In this document: positions 28,635 to 36,794 of the stretch, one piece after another
Layout: each line of letters starts with the position of its first letter
Numbering within the stretch: position 1 is the first letter of the stretch
Source: Winogradskyella sp. J14-2
Lineage (GTDB): Bacteria > Bacteroidota > Bacteroidia > Flavobacteriales > Flavobacteriaceae
Length of the DNA stretch: 64,000 nucleotides
Assembly (NCBI RefSeq): GCF_001971725.1
Contig: NZ_CP019388.1
Coordinates: forward strand, 310,001 to 374,000
Direction: 5' to 3'
The notes under the pieces: model-generated
The model's database searches: none
What the model saw: only the letters and a program-made list of their open reading frames with translations
Told to the model about the DNA's origin: nothing
Position numbers and translations under genes: made by a program

Positions 28635-29059
28635 ATTTATAGTTTTGATTTGGACTAACACTGACAAATCTATATAAAATAATCACAAAAACAACTAATT
28701 TTACGCATTTTTCTTGGAAAAATTTTAACACTTTAAGTGTAAATTTCATAGATAAACTACGTAAATAGTAGATTAAATGCGTATTTTACCGACAAAATAC
28801 AACAGGTAATTTTAACATTTTTAAGGCAAAAAAGAGATTAATAAAAGATAGATTTAGAAGACTTTTTTCGATAAAAAGTAAAATTAAAACCTACAACAAA
28901 AGAAATTCCATCTCTTTTATAGTTACATTTTATGGTGCATTTCATCGTTAATTTTAGCATTCCTTTACACTTTATCGCAAAATTATTGCAATCATATGAT
29001 TTTTAAGGCACTACAAATTATTTGAAGCAAATTTGACAAAATCCAAATCTTTATTTGTC
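28635..29059. other. 425-base A/T-rich gap between divergent genes
   Basis: This stretch lies between two genes that point away from each other, so it must hold their promoters. It is very A/T-rich with no frame, hairpin or repeat that I can support. Confidence 0.5.
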
Positions 29060-29644
29060 ATGAAAAACCTAATCGCAGCCTTTTGTTTGATTTGTTTTTA
29101 CAGCGCTTTCAATACAACCTTTGCGCAAGAAAGTCCAATTTTTGATAGAGCAGAGGATCAGTTGGCTAACACAGATACAATTCCAGATTTTAGATCTAAA
29201 GTACATAAGCTAAAATTAACTGGCATCATTTACAAAAACGATGGTGTAACTCCTGCAAAAGATGTTATCCTTTTTATAGAACAACCAGATGAGGATGGTA
29301 ATTTTGATTTAAGACGTGCTGGTGATCAGCGCTATGTTTTTCACAGAAGTTGGGTAAAAACCGATGCTGATGGTAGATATACTTTCTATACGTTTATACC
29401 AGGTAACGACAGACGATATAACCAAATGCAGCAGATATTTCCAATTATCAAGGAAACATCGAAAGAAGCTGTACCGCTAGAATCGTTATTATTTGATGAT
29501 GATCCTATGTTAACAAAGCGTTGCAGAAAACAATTGGCAAAAAAAGGCAACACAGCTCGGATATTAACTACTAAAAAAGTAGATGGTATTTTAGTTGCCG
29601 AAAAAAACATTGTATTACCAGAAAATACTGAACCGATAAAATAA
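29060..29644 (+). CDS. Intradiol-dioxygenase-fold secreted protein lacking metal ligands
   Basis: The start at 29060 yields a signal peptide ending TTFAQ. The mature protein has the beta-sandwich of the intradiol ring-cleavage dioxygenases: LKLTGIIYKNDGVTPAKDVILFIEQPDEDG, then WVKTDADGRYTFYTFIPG. Relatives continue with Tyr and the HIH iron-ligand motif; here the matching place reads RRYNQMQQIFPIIKE, and the later Tyr region reads PLESLLFDDDP. The protein (194 residues) therefore keeps the fold and C-terminal end (LTKRCRKQLAKKG) but not the HxH ligands. It is probably a non-catalytic secreted relative. A terminator follows. Confidence 0.75.
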   Translation: MKNLIAAFCLICFYSAFNTTFAQESPIFDRAEDQLANTDTIPDFRSKVHKLKLTGIIYKNDGVTPAKDVILFIEQPDEDGNFDLRRAGDQRYVFHRSWVKTDADGRYTFYTFIPGNDRRYNQMQQIFPIIKETSKEAVPLESLLFDDDPMLTKRCRKQLAKKGNTARILTTKKVDGILVAEKNIVLPENTEPIK

Positions 29645-29671
29645 TCAACATTATTATTAATTAACCGCAAG

Positions 29672-29702
29672 AGCCTTGGATTTGTATTCAAGGCTTTTTT
29701 TA
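29672..29702 (+). terminator. Terminator after the dioxygenase-like gene
   Basis: AGCCTTG (29672-29678) pairs with CAAGGCT (29689-29695), followed by a run of Ts. Confidence 0.8.
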
Positions 29703-29797
29703 TGGTATTATTCGGCTAATATGTCATCAAAAAATTCATATCTTTAACTATCCCTTAATTAATTCCCTTATTATTTACTCGGTTGTCGCACGGCATT

Positions 29798-29815
29798 TAC
29801 CCAAAAAATGGGGTA
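29798..29815. promoter_or_regulatory. Palindromic TACCC/GGGTA site upstream of the patatin operon
   Basis: TACCCAAAAAATGGGGTA is an 18-base inverted repeat with 5-base arms around an A-rich centre, 47 bases before the first gene. Its position and symmetry suggest a dimeric regulator site; the regulator is not known. Confidence 0.45.
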
Positions 29816-29862
29816 GGTATTTTTTATGTAAAGAATAGATACATTTAACAAAACATATATTT

Positions 29863-30213
29863 ATGGAAACTATTGAAATTAAGGCAGGTGAGGAGGTTAA
29901 ACTCAATGTGAAAATTAGCTCTGATGCCAATGCAGGATCTAATGTAAGCCTTAACGATAAGGTTATTAAAAAAAGTATAACCAACAATTTCAGTTTAGAT
30001 TTAGGTGAAATAGAGCAGTTAGATGAGGGTATATTATCTGTTGTTTCAAATTTCTTTGTTTTAGGCGGAAACATAGATGCTATTATTGAAACTACGCATG
30101 TTGTAAACACCTTATCCTCAGACACAACTACAATAGAGATTACTTCAGAAAAAGTTAAGATCAGTCCTGTTTTATTTATGGCTTATATCGTTATTAAATT
30201 AAAAAGAATATAG
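29863..30213 (+). CDS. Small protein of unknown function (patatin operon, first gene)
   Basis: The 116-residue protein has no signal peptide, starts METIEIKAGEEVKLNVKISSDANAG and appears to be a beta-rich domain, ending in a hydrophobic VLFMAYIVIKLKRI stretch that might touch a membrane. No cysteine is visible. It is not recognised. It is separated by one base from the next gene and shares the operon with an outer-membrane-type protein and a patatin, so a joint role is likely. Confidence 0.7.
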   Translation: METIEIKAGEEVKLNVKISSDANAGSNVSLNDKVIKKSITNNFSLDLGEIEQLDEGILSVVSNFFVLGGNIDAIIETTHVVNTLSSDTTTIEITSEKVKISPVLFMAYIVIKLKRI

Positions 30214-30214
30214 T

Positions 30215-31291
30215 ATGAAAAGGCTAATATATACTACAGTAATAGTAGTTAATTCAATATGTGTGGCACAGAATGTAGATTTAAGCCAATTTACATTATC
30301 AAATCCATCAAGCCCAGCATTTGTGCTTGTTGAAGAAACACCAACGGCAATTTACACACCAGACAATTTTAAAGCTTTGGCTCTGCATGCCTTGAATAAC
30401 TTTGGCGAAAGCTTTTCAATAGAAGCTACGCCGTATTTCTTGATTAACCAAGAGAGTAAAAACCGAACCTACCAAAAGTATGTCGGTGTTATGAAAGATG
30501 ACTCGGGTGAACTTAAACAAAACCCTTTTAGTGGTTTAAAAACCACAACCATTTCATTGGCTTACGTAGATAAAGAATTTAGTGGATTGCCAAATGAGCG
30601 TAAAACCTACTCAATAGGTGCAAGAACCACGTTACTGCGCTTTTATAATAAAGATAAAGTTCATAAAAATACCGTAGCTATGGCTACAGCACTATCTAAT
30701 ATTGTAACACCTCAAAACGTACTTATACAAGGTGAAGAAGCCATTCAGGCTTATTACAATGAAAAGCAAGACGAGATCAATGCGCTCTTAAAGCCTTTTG
30801 AAAAAACCATTAAACCCATCTTTAGATTAGATTTTGCCGCAGGCTATAGTACAATGTTTAAGGAAAACTCTATTTCTTCTGGTACAGCCAATAGGATAGG
30901 AGCTTGGTTGACTTCAGAAACCAGTCTTATTTTAAATGAAGGTAGTGATGCAAAAACCAATAACTACTTTAATCTGTTTTTAACGGCCAGATATGTTGAA
31001 GATGGCTTTAATATTAATACCAATGATGATTATTTTACAACATACTATCGTGATTTTGGCGGCAAGCTAGATTTTGAATTCGGTAAACTTACGTTCGGTT
31101 ACGAATATATTTCAAGAAGTGGAACGTTCACTAGCGAACGCTCGGTTGGTAATATAATGTATAGCATAAATAAAGACATTAGCATATCTGGTGGTTTTGG
31201 TAAGGATTTTTCGGTTACTGATGATAATCTACTGACCATATTTGGTATTCATTGGGGCTTAAACACAGGCAACAGTAAGGTAAAACTATAA
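30215..31291 (+). CDS. Putative outer-membrane beta-barrel protein (patatin operon, second gene)
   Basis: The 358-residue protein starts with a signal peptide (about 1-19, ending CVAQ). The mature part has alternating amphipathic strands with aromatic ends (SFSIEATPYFLI, TISLAYVDKEFSG, YFNLFLTARYVEDGF, KLDFEFGKLTFGYEYI, SISGGFGKDF), as expected of an outer-membrane barrel. It mentions no known family signature. It is placed directly after the small protein and 11 bases before the patatin gene. Confidence 0.65.
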   Translation: MKRLIYTTVIVVNSICVAQNVDLSQFTLSNPSSPAFVLVEETPTAIYTPDNFKALALHALNNFGESFSIEATPYFLINQESKNRTYQKYVGVMKDDSGELKQNPFSGLKTTTISLAYVDKEFSGLPNERKTYSIGARTTLLRFYNKDKVHKNTVAMATALSNIVTPQNVLIQGEEAIQAYYNEKQDEINALLKPFEKTIKPIFRLDFAAGYSTMFKENSISSGTANRIGAWLTSETSLILNEGSDAKTNNYFNLFLTARYVEDGFNINTNDDYFTTYYRDFGGKLDFEFGKLTFGYEYISRSGTFTSERSVGNIMYSINKDISISGGFGKDFSVTDDNLLTIFGIHWGLNTGNSKVKL

Positions 31292-31302
31292 TTCTTTTCG
31301 CT

Positions 31303-32976
31303 ATGGCAGAACATCAATTTCAACCATTAGAACATATAGGACTCTGCTTTAGTGGTGGAGGCTATCGTGCAACGTTTTTTGCCCTTGGTGTTGTATCATA
31401 CCTAGACCATTTGGTATATAAAGACCAATCCTTACTAAAATCCGTAAAAGCAATGAGCACGGTTAGTGGTGGAACTTTACTGGGAGTAGGCTTAGCAAAA
31501 GCAATGCAAAAAGACGATTATGATTTTAAAACATTCTTTAAGTCATTCTATAATACGTTTACACCCAAAAACGATAAACTATTAGAAACAGCGATTGCTA
31601 AGCTTGAAAATGATGCCATCTGGAAAGCCAATCCGCATAAAAAGCGATCACTAATTAATGCCTTTGCGCTAACCTATGCCGAAATGCCAATATTTTCTGG
31701 TGATTTTGAATATTTCCATAAGAACTCTATAAAAAGGTTAGAGCAGGTTTGCTTTAACGCTACGGACTTTTCGTTCGGATTGACCTATCGCTTTCAAAAT
31801 CAAGGCTTTTTTGGTAACAGTCCGTTATATAAAGACAATAGAAAGCAAGTAGATGCGCTACGCAACAAGGTGCAGCTAGGCGATGTTATAGCATCGTCCT
31901 CATGTTTTCCATTGGGTTTTGAACCGTTGGTTTTTCCTGATGATTATTTTAAAGATCAAAATGCGCAAGACTACAAAAACCTAAAAGGTTTAGACCTCTA
32001 TATCAAAGGAGTAGGAATTATGGATGGTGGTATTGCCGATAATCAAGGTATTGGGAGCATGATGAAAATCAATGATCGTATGAAAGGCAAATTAGATCTT
32101 ATTATGGTGAATGATGTAGGCAGCTATAAAATGGAACCTTGGCAACAAGATACTTCGGAAATAGGAAAAACATCTACAGTCCAAAAGGCCGTAAATAAGG
32201 TATTGCAATATTTTACAATTAAACCTATGTATTGGATAACCTTAGTCGTAGGTCTCATTATTGTTATCGCTAATTCGTATTTTGAATGTGAAGGTAAAGC
32301 CTGGACTGCACTTTATATTGTTGGTGGTATTATTACGGGAATTGGACTCATCATGACTGTTTTAGGGCTTTTAGCAGCAACAATTAAAGGGTTTGCACTC
32401 AGTAAACTTAGACATCTCTTTAAAAAAAACATACCTGAACCCTTGTTGGATGATATTCTAACTTTTCAGAAATTGGATATTACCTTGGTACAGCGTATGC
32501 TTACTGAGCGAGCAACTTCGGCCATAAAAATGATAAATGATGTATTCTTAAAACAGATGCGTCGTCTCAACTATGATTTATTCTATTCAAAATCTAGCTT
32601 AAACCATAAGCGATTAACCACTACGGTGTATAAACTAAACGGACAACAAACGCCTTACACCAAAGGAAAGTATAACGAAGCCATTAAGCCCAAACCTTCA
32701 AAAAGTCTAAAAAGGGTTGGTCTTACAGCATCTGAAACACCAACCACTTTATGGTGGGATAAAACCGATGTTGAGAAAAATAGAATGGATACGCTCATTG
32801 CTTGTGGTCAATTCACAACCTGCTATGAATTAATGGATTATATACTATCACTTAAAGCAGAAGAGAGTAGTGGTGTCACCGATTTTACTGCGCTCGATAA
32901 ACTCTATGAGGCTTTAGAAAAGGATTGGAAAACCTTTAACAAAAATCCATTATGGCTTACTGAGCAATTAAAATAA
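31303..32976 (+). CDS. Patatin-like phospholipase with central membrane segment
   Basis: This 557-residue protein has a patatin core: the oxyanion loop GGGYR (residues 18-22), the nucleophile elbow STVSGGT with Ser55, and the catalytic Asp in MDGGIADNQG (Asp241). Around residues 303-365 two strongly hydrophobic segments (MYWITLVVGLIIVIANSYF; ALYIVGGIITGIGLIMTVL) form a probable membrane hairpin, followed by a cytosolic region of about 190 residues. Patatins hydrolyse acyl chains of lipids. The membrane hairpin, the unusual operon and the C-terminal region set it apart from simple patatins. A role in lipid remodelling or defence is possible but unproved. Confidence 0.85.
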   Translation: MAEHQFQPLEHIGLCFSGGGYRATFFALGVVSYLDHLVYKDQSLLKSVKAMSTVSGGTLLGVGLAKAMQKDDYDFKTFFKSFYNTFTPKNDKLLETAIAKLENDAIWKANPHKKRSLINAFALTYAEMPIFSGDFEYFHKNSIKRLEQVCFNATDFSFGLTYRFQNQGFFGNSPLYKDNRKQVDALRNKVQLGDVIASSSCFPLGFEPLVFPDDYFKDQNAQDYKNLKGLDLYIKGVGIMDGGIADNQGIGSMMKINDRMKGKLDLIMVNDVGSYKMEPWQQDTSEIGKTSTVQKAVNKVLQYFTIKPMYWITLVVGLIIVIANSYFECEGKAWTALYIVGGIITGIGLIMTVLGLLAATIKGFALSKLRHLFKKNIPEPLLDDILTFQKLDITLVQRMLTERATSAIKMINDVFLKQMRRLNYDLFYSKSSLNHKRLTTTVYKLNGQQTPYTKGKYNEAIKPKPSKSLKRVGLTASETPTTLWWDKTDVEKNRMDTLIACGQFTTCYELMDYILSLKAEESSGVTDFTALDKLYEALEKDWKTFNKNPLWLTEQLK

Positions 32977-32989
32977 AGATGATATGTCT

Positions 32990-33514
32990 CTACAACAAAC
33001 GTTGAGCAACTTCCAACCAATTGTAAACACTTGTGTAATCCGTTTCGTGCTGGTTGTGTGGTGAATTAAACAATAAGGTATCGCCAGCAAAACGCTCTAA
33101 GTTGTAACTACGATCATCTATAAGCAAATCACCATGAAGAATAAACTTATGGCCACACATAATGCGATGTTGCCAGGTTATAAAAGGCATATGCTCATCT
33201 AACCAATCGCTTTTTTCCTTTAATGAGTTGGGGAATTGGGTGGCAGCCGTGGCTATATAAACATCGTGCTTATTGCAAAGGGCTTCCATAACCTGAATAC
33301 TATCCTTAATAGGTTTTAGGTCTCTAAAAAATCCTTTTTTGTGTGCATGTTGCCATATACTTTCTTGATGAATCTCTGGGACATTTTGCCAAACTTCGCC
33401 AGATTCTATATGGGCTAGAGAGAGTTCTTGGTTGTGTTCTTCGTTGTATAATTCTATGTGCTTACCGTAGGTGTCGGCAAGTACATCGTCCATATCTACA
33501 AATATTGTGAGCAT
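32990..33514 (-). CDS. 5'(3')-deoxyribonucleotidase-like HAD phosphatase
   Basis: The 174-residue protein starts with the HAD motif I as IFVDMDDVLADT, typical of the NT5C/5'(3')-deoxyribonucleotidases that dephosphorylate dNMPs. Motif II-III-like parts follow: IATAATQFPNSLKEK, and the acidic end GDLLIDDRSYNLERF. It should act in the cytosol to limit dNTP precursors. It is convergent with the patatin gene (13 bases apart). Confidence 0.85.
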   Translation of the reverse strand: MLTIFVDMDDVLADTYGKHIELYNEEHNQELSLAHIESGEVWQNVPEIHQESIWQHAHKKGFFRDLKPIKDSIQVMEALCNKHDVYIATAATQFPNSLKEKSDWLDEHMPFITWQHRIMCGHKFILHGDLLIDDRSYNLERFAGDTLLFNSPHNQHETDYTSVYNWLEVAQRLL

Positions 33515-33683
33515 GTATCGTTCTTTTTATGCAAAGCAAACTATAATTACAAGGTATGCCAAGCCTTAAGTTTAAACTTTATGATTTTTTAATATATTGG
33601 TAAGGCATTGTTGTTTAAATGTTAAGGTTATGGTAAAGTTTGGTATTTCACCAAAAAAATGCGCTGAACCATATTTAAGCCCA

Positions 33684-33691
33684 TACCTTTG
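33684..33691 (+). promoter_or_regulatory. -7 promoter element of the FKBP gene
   Basis: TACCTTTG fits TAnnTTTG and is 34 bases before the start codon. A convincing TTG box is not at the ideal distance. Confidence 0.5.
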
Positions 33692-33725
33692 CAACGTTTT
33701 TAAATAATACGACAACTAAATAATT

Positions 33726-34154
33726 ATGAGTACAGTAAAAGAAAATGATGTGGTAAAAGTTCATTATACAGGAAAACTAAGCAATGGACAAGTTTTTGAC
33801 AGTTCTTTAGAGCGCGAACCTTTACAAGTAGAGCTTGGTAAAGGTCAATTTATTCCTGGTTTTGAACAAGGGCTTATTGATATGGAAGTAAACGAAAAGA
33901 AAACCATTACCATAGATAAACAAGATGCCTACGGTGAGATTAATGATGCTTTATTTCAAATGGTTAAAAAAGAACAATTACCACCAGATTTAAAACCAGA
34001 AGTCGGTATGGGTTTGGTAGGATCTAGTGCAGACGGTAAACAACAACAGTTTAGGGTTGCTAAAATTGAAGATGAGCATATCATTGTAGACGCTAACCAT
34101 CCGTTGGCAGGACAAGATTTAACCTTTGAACTAGAGGTTATAGATATCTTATAA
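33726..34154 (+). CDS. FKBP-type peptidyl-prolyl isomerase (SlyD-like)
   Basis: The 142-residue protein has the split FKBP domain: VKVHYTGKLSNGQVFDSS, then PLQVELGKGQFIPGFEQGLIDM, then an inserted IF chaperone domain (about 65-120) and the returning strand LTFELEVIDIL. It lacks the histidine-rich metal tail of E. coli SlyD. It should catalyse proline isomerisation and act as a chaperone in the cytosol. It is the last core gene before the accessory island. Confidence 0.9.
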   Translation: MSTVKENDVVKVHYTGKLSNGQVFDSSLEREPLQVELGKGQFIPGFEQGLIDMEVNEKKTITIDKQDAYGEINDALFQMVKKEQLPPDLKPEVGMGLVGSSADGKQQQFRVAKIEDEHIIVDANHPLAGQDLTFELEVIDIL

Positions 34155-34256
34155 GCTTTATAGTTTATAATAGTTTACAAAACGTTTTACATTTACTGTA
34201 GGACGCTTTTATTTTTTGTCTAGTATTGTGAAGCGTGGTTGCTGAATACTTATTTT

Positions 34257-34460
34257 ACATAATGTAAATTATAGGACATTTGCTATTATTTGGTTTTCTA
34301 TGTGAGTGTACCAATTGTCAGCTATAATGTTATTATGTAAAATATCCCACAATAATCAGTTTTCATAAGTATATGCAGTACTTGGGCATTAAACTAGAAA
34401 TCGGTCTGCTACGCAGCGTTAATGCAATGTTCCTATAATTAGACGTTATGTAAAATGTCC
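34257..34460. repeat. Left-flank attC/MITE-like inverted repeats
   Basis: A 5' arm at 34257-34277 (ACATAA ... ATTATAGGAC) pairs imperfectly with two downstream arms, at 34316-34338 (CTATAATG ... TTATGT) and 34429-34451 (TTCCTATAAT ... GTTATGT). After each downstream arm comes AAAATRTCC. The 82-base version (34257-34338) has the size and layout of an integron attC site. The 14-mers ATTATAGGACATTT (34268) and TATGTAAAATGTCC (34447) both recur in the right flank at 39116 and 39372. Confidence 0.6.
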
Positions 34461-34724
34461 GCTATCCAAACGCTCATTGCTTTTGTAAAATCAAATTACT
34501 ATTGTAATTTATTTTAAACACAATCTCCAGCCGCTTGCCAGCCGCACAATAAAAGCTAGTTTTTGATTACTATTTAAAAATCGCGTAAACGACAAAATGT
34601 ACGTGATAAAAAATTTTAGACGATTCTCGTGGATTGCCACTAGAGCATAAATTTTAAGAATAATAAAATTCTATGCACTTGTTATATTTAGAATTCCAAA
34701 TTGGCTTTTTTTAGTTTCTAATAT

Positions 34725-34763
34725 CTTTTGTCTTGAAACAAAAGAAACAAAAATTCAAGGATG
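34725..34763. repeat. Dispersed flavobacterial repeat (CTTTTGT...ACAAAAG)
   Basis: CTTTTGT (34725-34731) and ACAAAAG (34738-34744) form an inverted repeat, continued by AAACAAAAATTCAAGG. I recognise this text as recurrent in intergenic DNA of flavobacteria; that is from memory, not a search. Confidence 0.4.
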
Positions 34764-34945
34764 CATATAATTTTGGAAACAATTAACGGTTCCTTCCACT
34801 ATATTTTAGGAAACATTTGAACACTCAAGATTGTGTTTCATATTATGTAAAATAGAATTCTTAAGAATGTTTATTGGTAAACCCCTAAAATAAGACCGTT
34901 CCACTCACCTATTGTTTTGACCAAAATTTTATGAGGCCAAGAAAA

Positions 34946-36436
34946 TTAAAAACTAAACAAGGAATTTATAGATTCTTTTAAAAAGGAATAAAATCCTCGA
35001 TTCTTTTTATTTAATATCGAATTTTCATGTTTAATTCTACTATTCTCTGCTGCCAAATGATTCATTATTAGTGATTTATTTGTTTCATCTGCACTACCAA
35101 GCAAACCTTGAGAAATAGAGCAATCTTGCTTGCATTCATTGTCAAAATCGAAATCTATATTTCCTGTATTAAAATCCATTTCTTTAGGACCATAATAAAT
35201 CCCTCTTGGTTTTAAAATCAAAGATAAAAACTGTTGTATTTCCATTCCAGCTAAACTTAAGCTAAAACCAAAAACGTTTTCACCTCTATTAACAAAATGG
35301 TTTTTCGGTAGTCCTTTAATATAATTTGGATTATCCAATTCTCCTGATAGTTCTAATGAAGCATCTTCAGGTTTATATTGACCTAAACATTGCATGCAAA
35401 TTCTATCAGGTCCTATTGTATGAGCCTTCCATCTTGATTGATCTAAATTTGACAAATCTTCCTTTGGATTTGTGTCAATTCCTCCATCAATTACAGGTAT
35501 TAAATTTGCAAATGACAGACAATCTAAAGTGTATCTTGGTAATGGCATATCTACACAAGAAAATAAAATATCGCAATCTAGAGCTGCCTCTTGTCCTTCT
35601 TTTTCAGTAATACTATATGGTACTGCATTAATACTTAAATCTGAAATAAGCTCAGTATTTAAAAGACGCTCTTTCAGAACATCTACTTTATACTTGCCTA
35701 CATCTACTCTATTTACTGCTAATAATCTATCTAAATTTTTCAATTCAACTAAATCAAAATCTATAAAGGTTAAGTTTTTTACACCAGTCCTTAAAAGAGC
35801 TTCAGCAACTATGGAACCAACACTACCTAAACCAACTATTCCTATTTTTAATCTAGAAATTTCTTGTTGTTTTGAATCTCCCCAAGATGAAATTGTGCGT
35901 TTAAATTCTTCTCCGAAATCGGATTCTGGTAAAATTTTGTTGCAGAAATATGATTTTAGGGACTTCCCTACTATTCTTACTGATTCACACCAATATCTTT
36001 CATAAGTATTTGGAGCTTCCTTAATCCAAAAGCGTGCGCTCCAATAGTTATCAGTTCCTATTGTCATTCCAATCAGTGGTAAACCAGTAACTGCCTTAAC
36101 CCTTGGTGCTAACATTTTCTCAGCTTCTATATCATCGAAACTCATTCCTTGCCAGCCAGGATATGGATGACTATGAATAAAACAAATTCCTAAATTATTA
36201 GCTAATGCATAAGAGGTAACCTTGTCAAAATAGACAGAGTTAAAACTAACATTTCCATGTACATTTCTATCTTCAAACTCAGGTAATATTACTTCATTGA
36301 TAACACCTGTTTGTCTTGACTTTCCAGTAGATAATTTATAAAATGCAAAACATAAATCTTCTTGACCATCCTCTCTAATGAGGTGTTCAAAAAATATCCT
36401 ATTGACATTTTCTGTCATTGCTATGCTATATTTCAT
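34946..36436 (-). CDS. JAB peptidase - ThiF/E1 fusion of a bacterial ubiquitin-like system
   Basis: Residues about 1-140 form a JAB/MPN metalloprotease domain with the JAMM zinc motif HSHP (His88, His90) followed by Ser99 and Asp102. Residues about 190-330 are an E1/ThiF adenylating domain: GIVGLGSVGS (Gly202, Gly204, Gly207), FIDFD (Asp226, Asp228) and NLDR (Asn234, Arg237), with Cys294 in FSCVDMPLPR. CxxC at 347/350 and Cys435/Cys439 may bind zinc. The last 60 residues are helical. In related bacterial operons the E1 part activates a ubiquitin-like protein and the JAB part trims or removes it. The gene overlaps the E2-like gene by 4 bases. Confidence 0.88.
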   Translation of the reverse strand: MKYSIAMTENVNRIFFEHLIREDGQEDLCFAFYKLSTGKSRQTGVINEVILPEFEDRNVHGNVSFNSVYFDKVTSYALANNLGICFIHSHPYPGWQGMSFDDIEAEKMLAPRVKAVTGLPLIGMTIGTDNYWSARFWIKEAPNTYERYWCESVRIVGKSLKSYFCNKILPESDFGEEFKRTISSWGDSKQQEISRLKIGIVGLGSVGSIVAEALLRTGVKNLTFIDFDLVELKNLDRLLAVNRVDVGKYKVDVLKERLLNTELISDLSINAVPYSITEKEGQEAALDCDILFSCVDMPLPRYTLDCLSFANLIPVIDGGIDTNPKEDLSNLDQSRWKAHTIGPDRICMQCLGQYKPEDASLELSGELDNPNYIKGLPKNHFVNRGENVFGFSLSLAGMEIQQFLSLILKPRGIYYGPKEMDFNTGNIDFDFDNECKQDCSISQGLLGSADETNKSLIMNHLAAENSRIKHENSILNKKNRGFYSFLKESINSLFSF

Positions 36437-36792
36437 TCGAAATCTAATAATGTTCTTAAAAAAGCTAAATAATCATCCGCAGTCATACCTGAAGTCCAAC
36501 CTTTAAATGGACGACTCCAATATTGATATTCAGGTGTAGGTACTTGTCTTGCGTGTATACCACCAAAAGGATGATTCCCTCCGCCTCCAGTTATAGGAAG
36601 TAAATGTGGTTTAATATGTGGGCCTGAAGGTGCTAAGAGTGGAAATTGATGACCTTGCAAAGCAATTTCAATTTCTTGTCCTTTAAACCTACCTAACGGA
36701 ACGATAAACTTGAAGCACACAAAATTATTTGTGTGCATCCAAGTTTCGAGTCCTTTGCTCTGCAACTGACTCATTAACTCTTGATTTCCCAT
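36433..36792 (-). CDS. E2-like (UBC-fold, family E type) protein
   Basis: The 119-residue protein resembles the short prokaryotic E2/UBC-like proteins found beside multi-Ubl and E1/JAB genes. It has two leading strands (TNNFVCFKFIVPLGRFKG and EIEIALQGHQFP), a proline-rich turn (LLAPSGPHIKPHL), the GGGGNHPFGG segment in the place of the HPN box, and YQYWSRPFKGW before a C-terminal helix. The only cysteine, Cys26, lies in an early strand rather than after the HP motif, so the usual catalytic cysteine is absent. It is 2 bases after the Ubl gene and overlaps the E1 gene by 4. Confidence 0.75.
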   Translation of the reverse strand: MGNQELMSQLQSKGLETWMHTNNFVCFKFIVPLGRFKGQEIEIALQGHQFPLLAPSGPHIKPHLLPITGGGGNHPFGGIHARQVPTPEYQYWSRPFKGWTSGMTADDYLAFLRTLLDFE

Positions 36793-36794
36793 AA

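Larger units (their letters stand above)
34155..34945. other. 790-base gene-free left flank of the accessory island
   Basis: No frame here has support. It holds attC-like or MITE-like inverted-repeat elements near 34257-34338 and 34429-34460, a flavobacterial dispersed repeat near 34725-34763, and a further partial TTATGTAAAAT match near 34843-34853. It looks like a patchwork of decayed mobile sequence. Confidence 0.6.

Noticed and set aside
31303..32976. Calling the patatin a CBASS effector
   Set aside because: No nucleotide cyclase or CBASS accessory gene is adjacent, and the protein has a membrane hairpin unlike the usual CBASS patatins.
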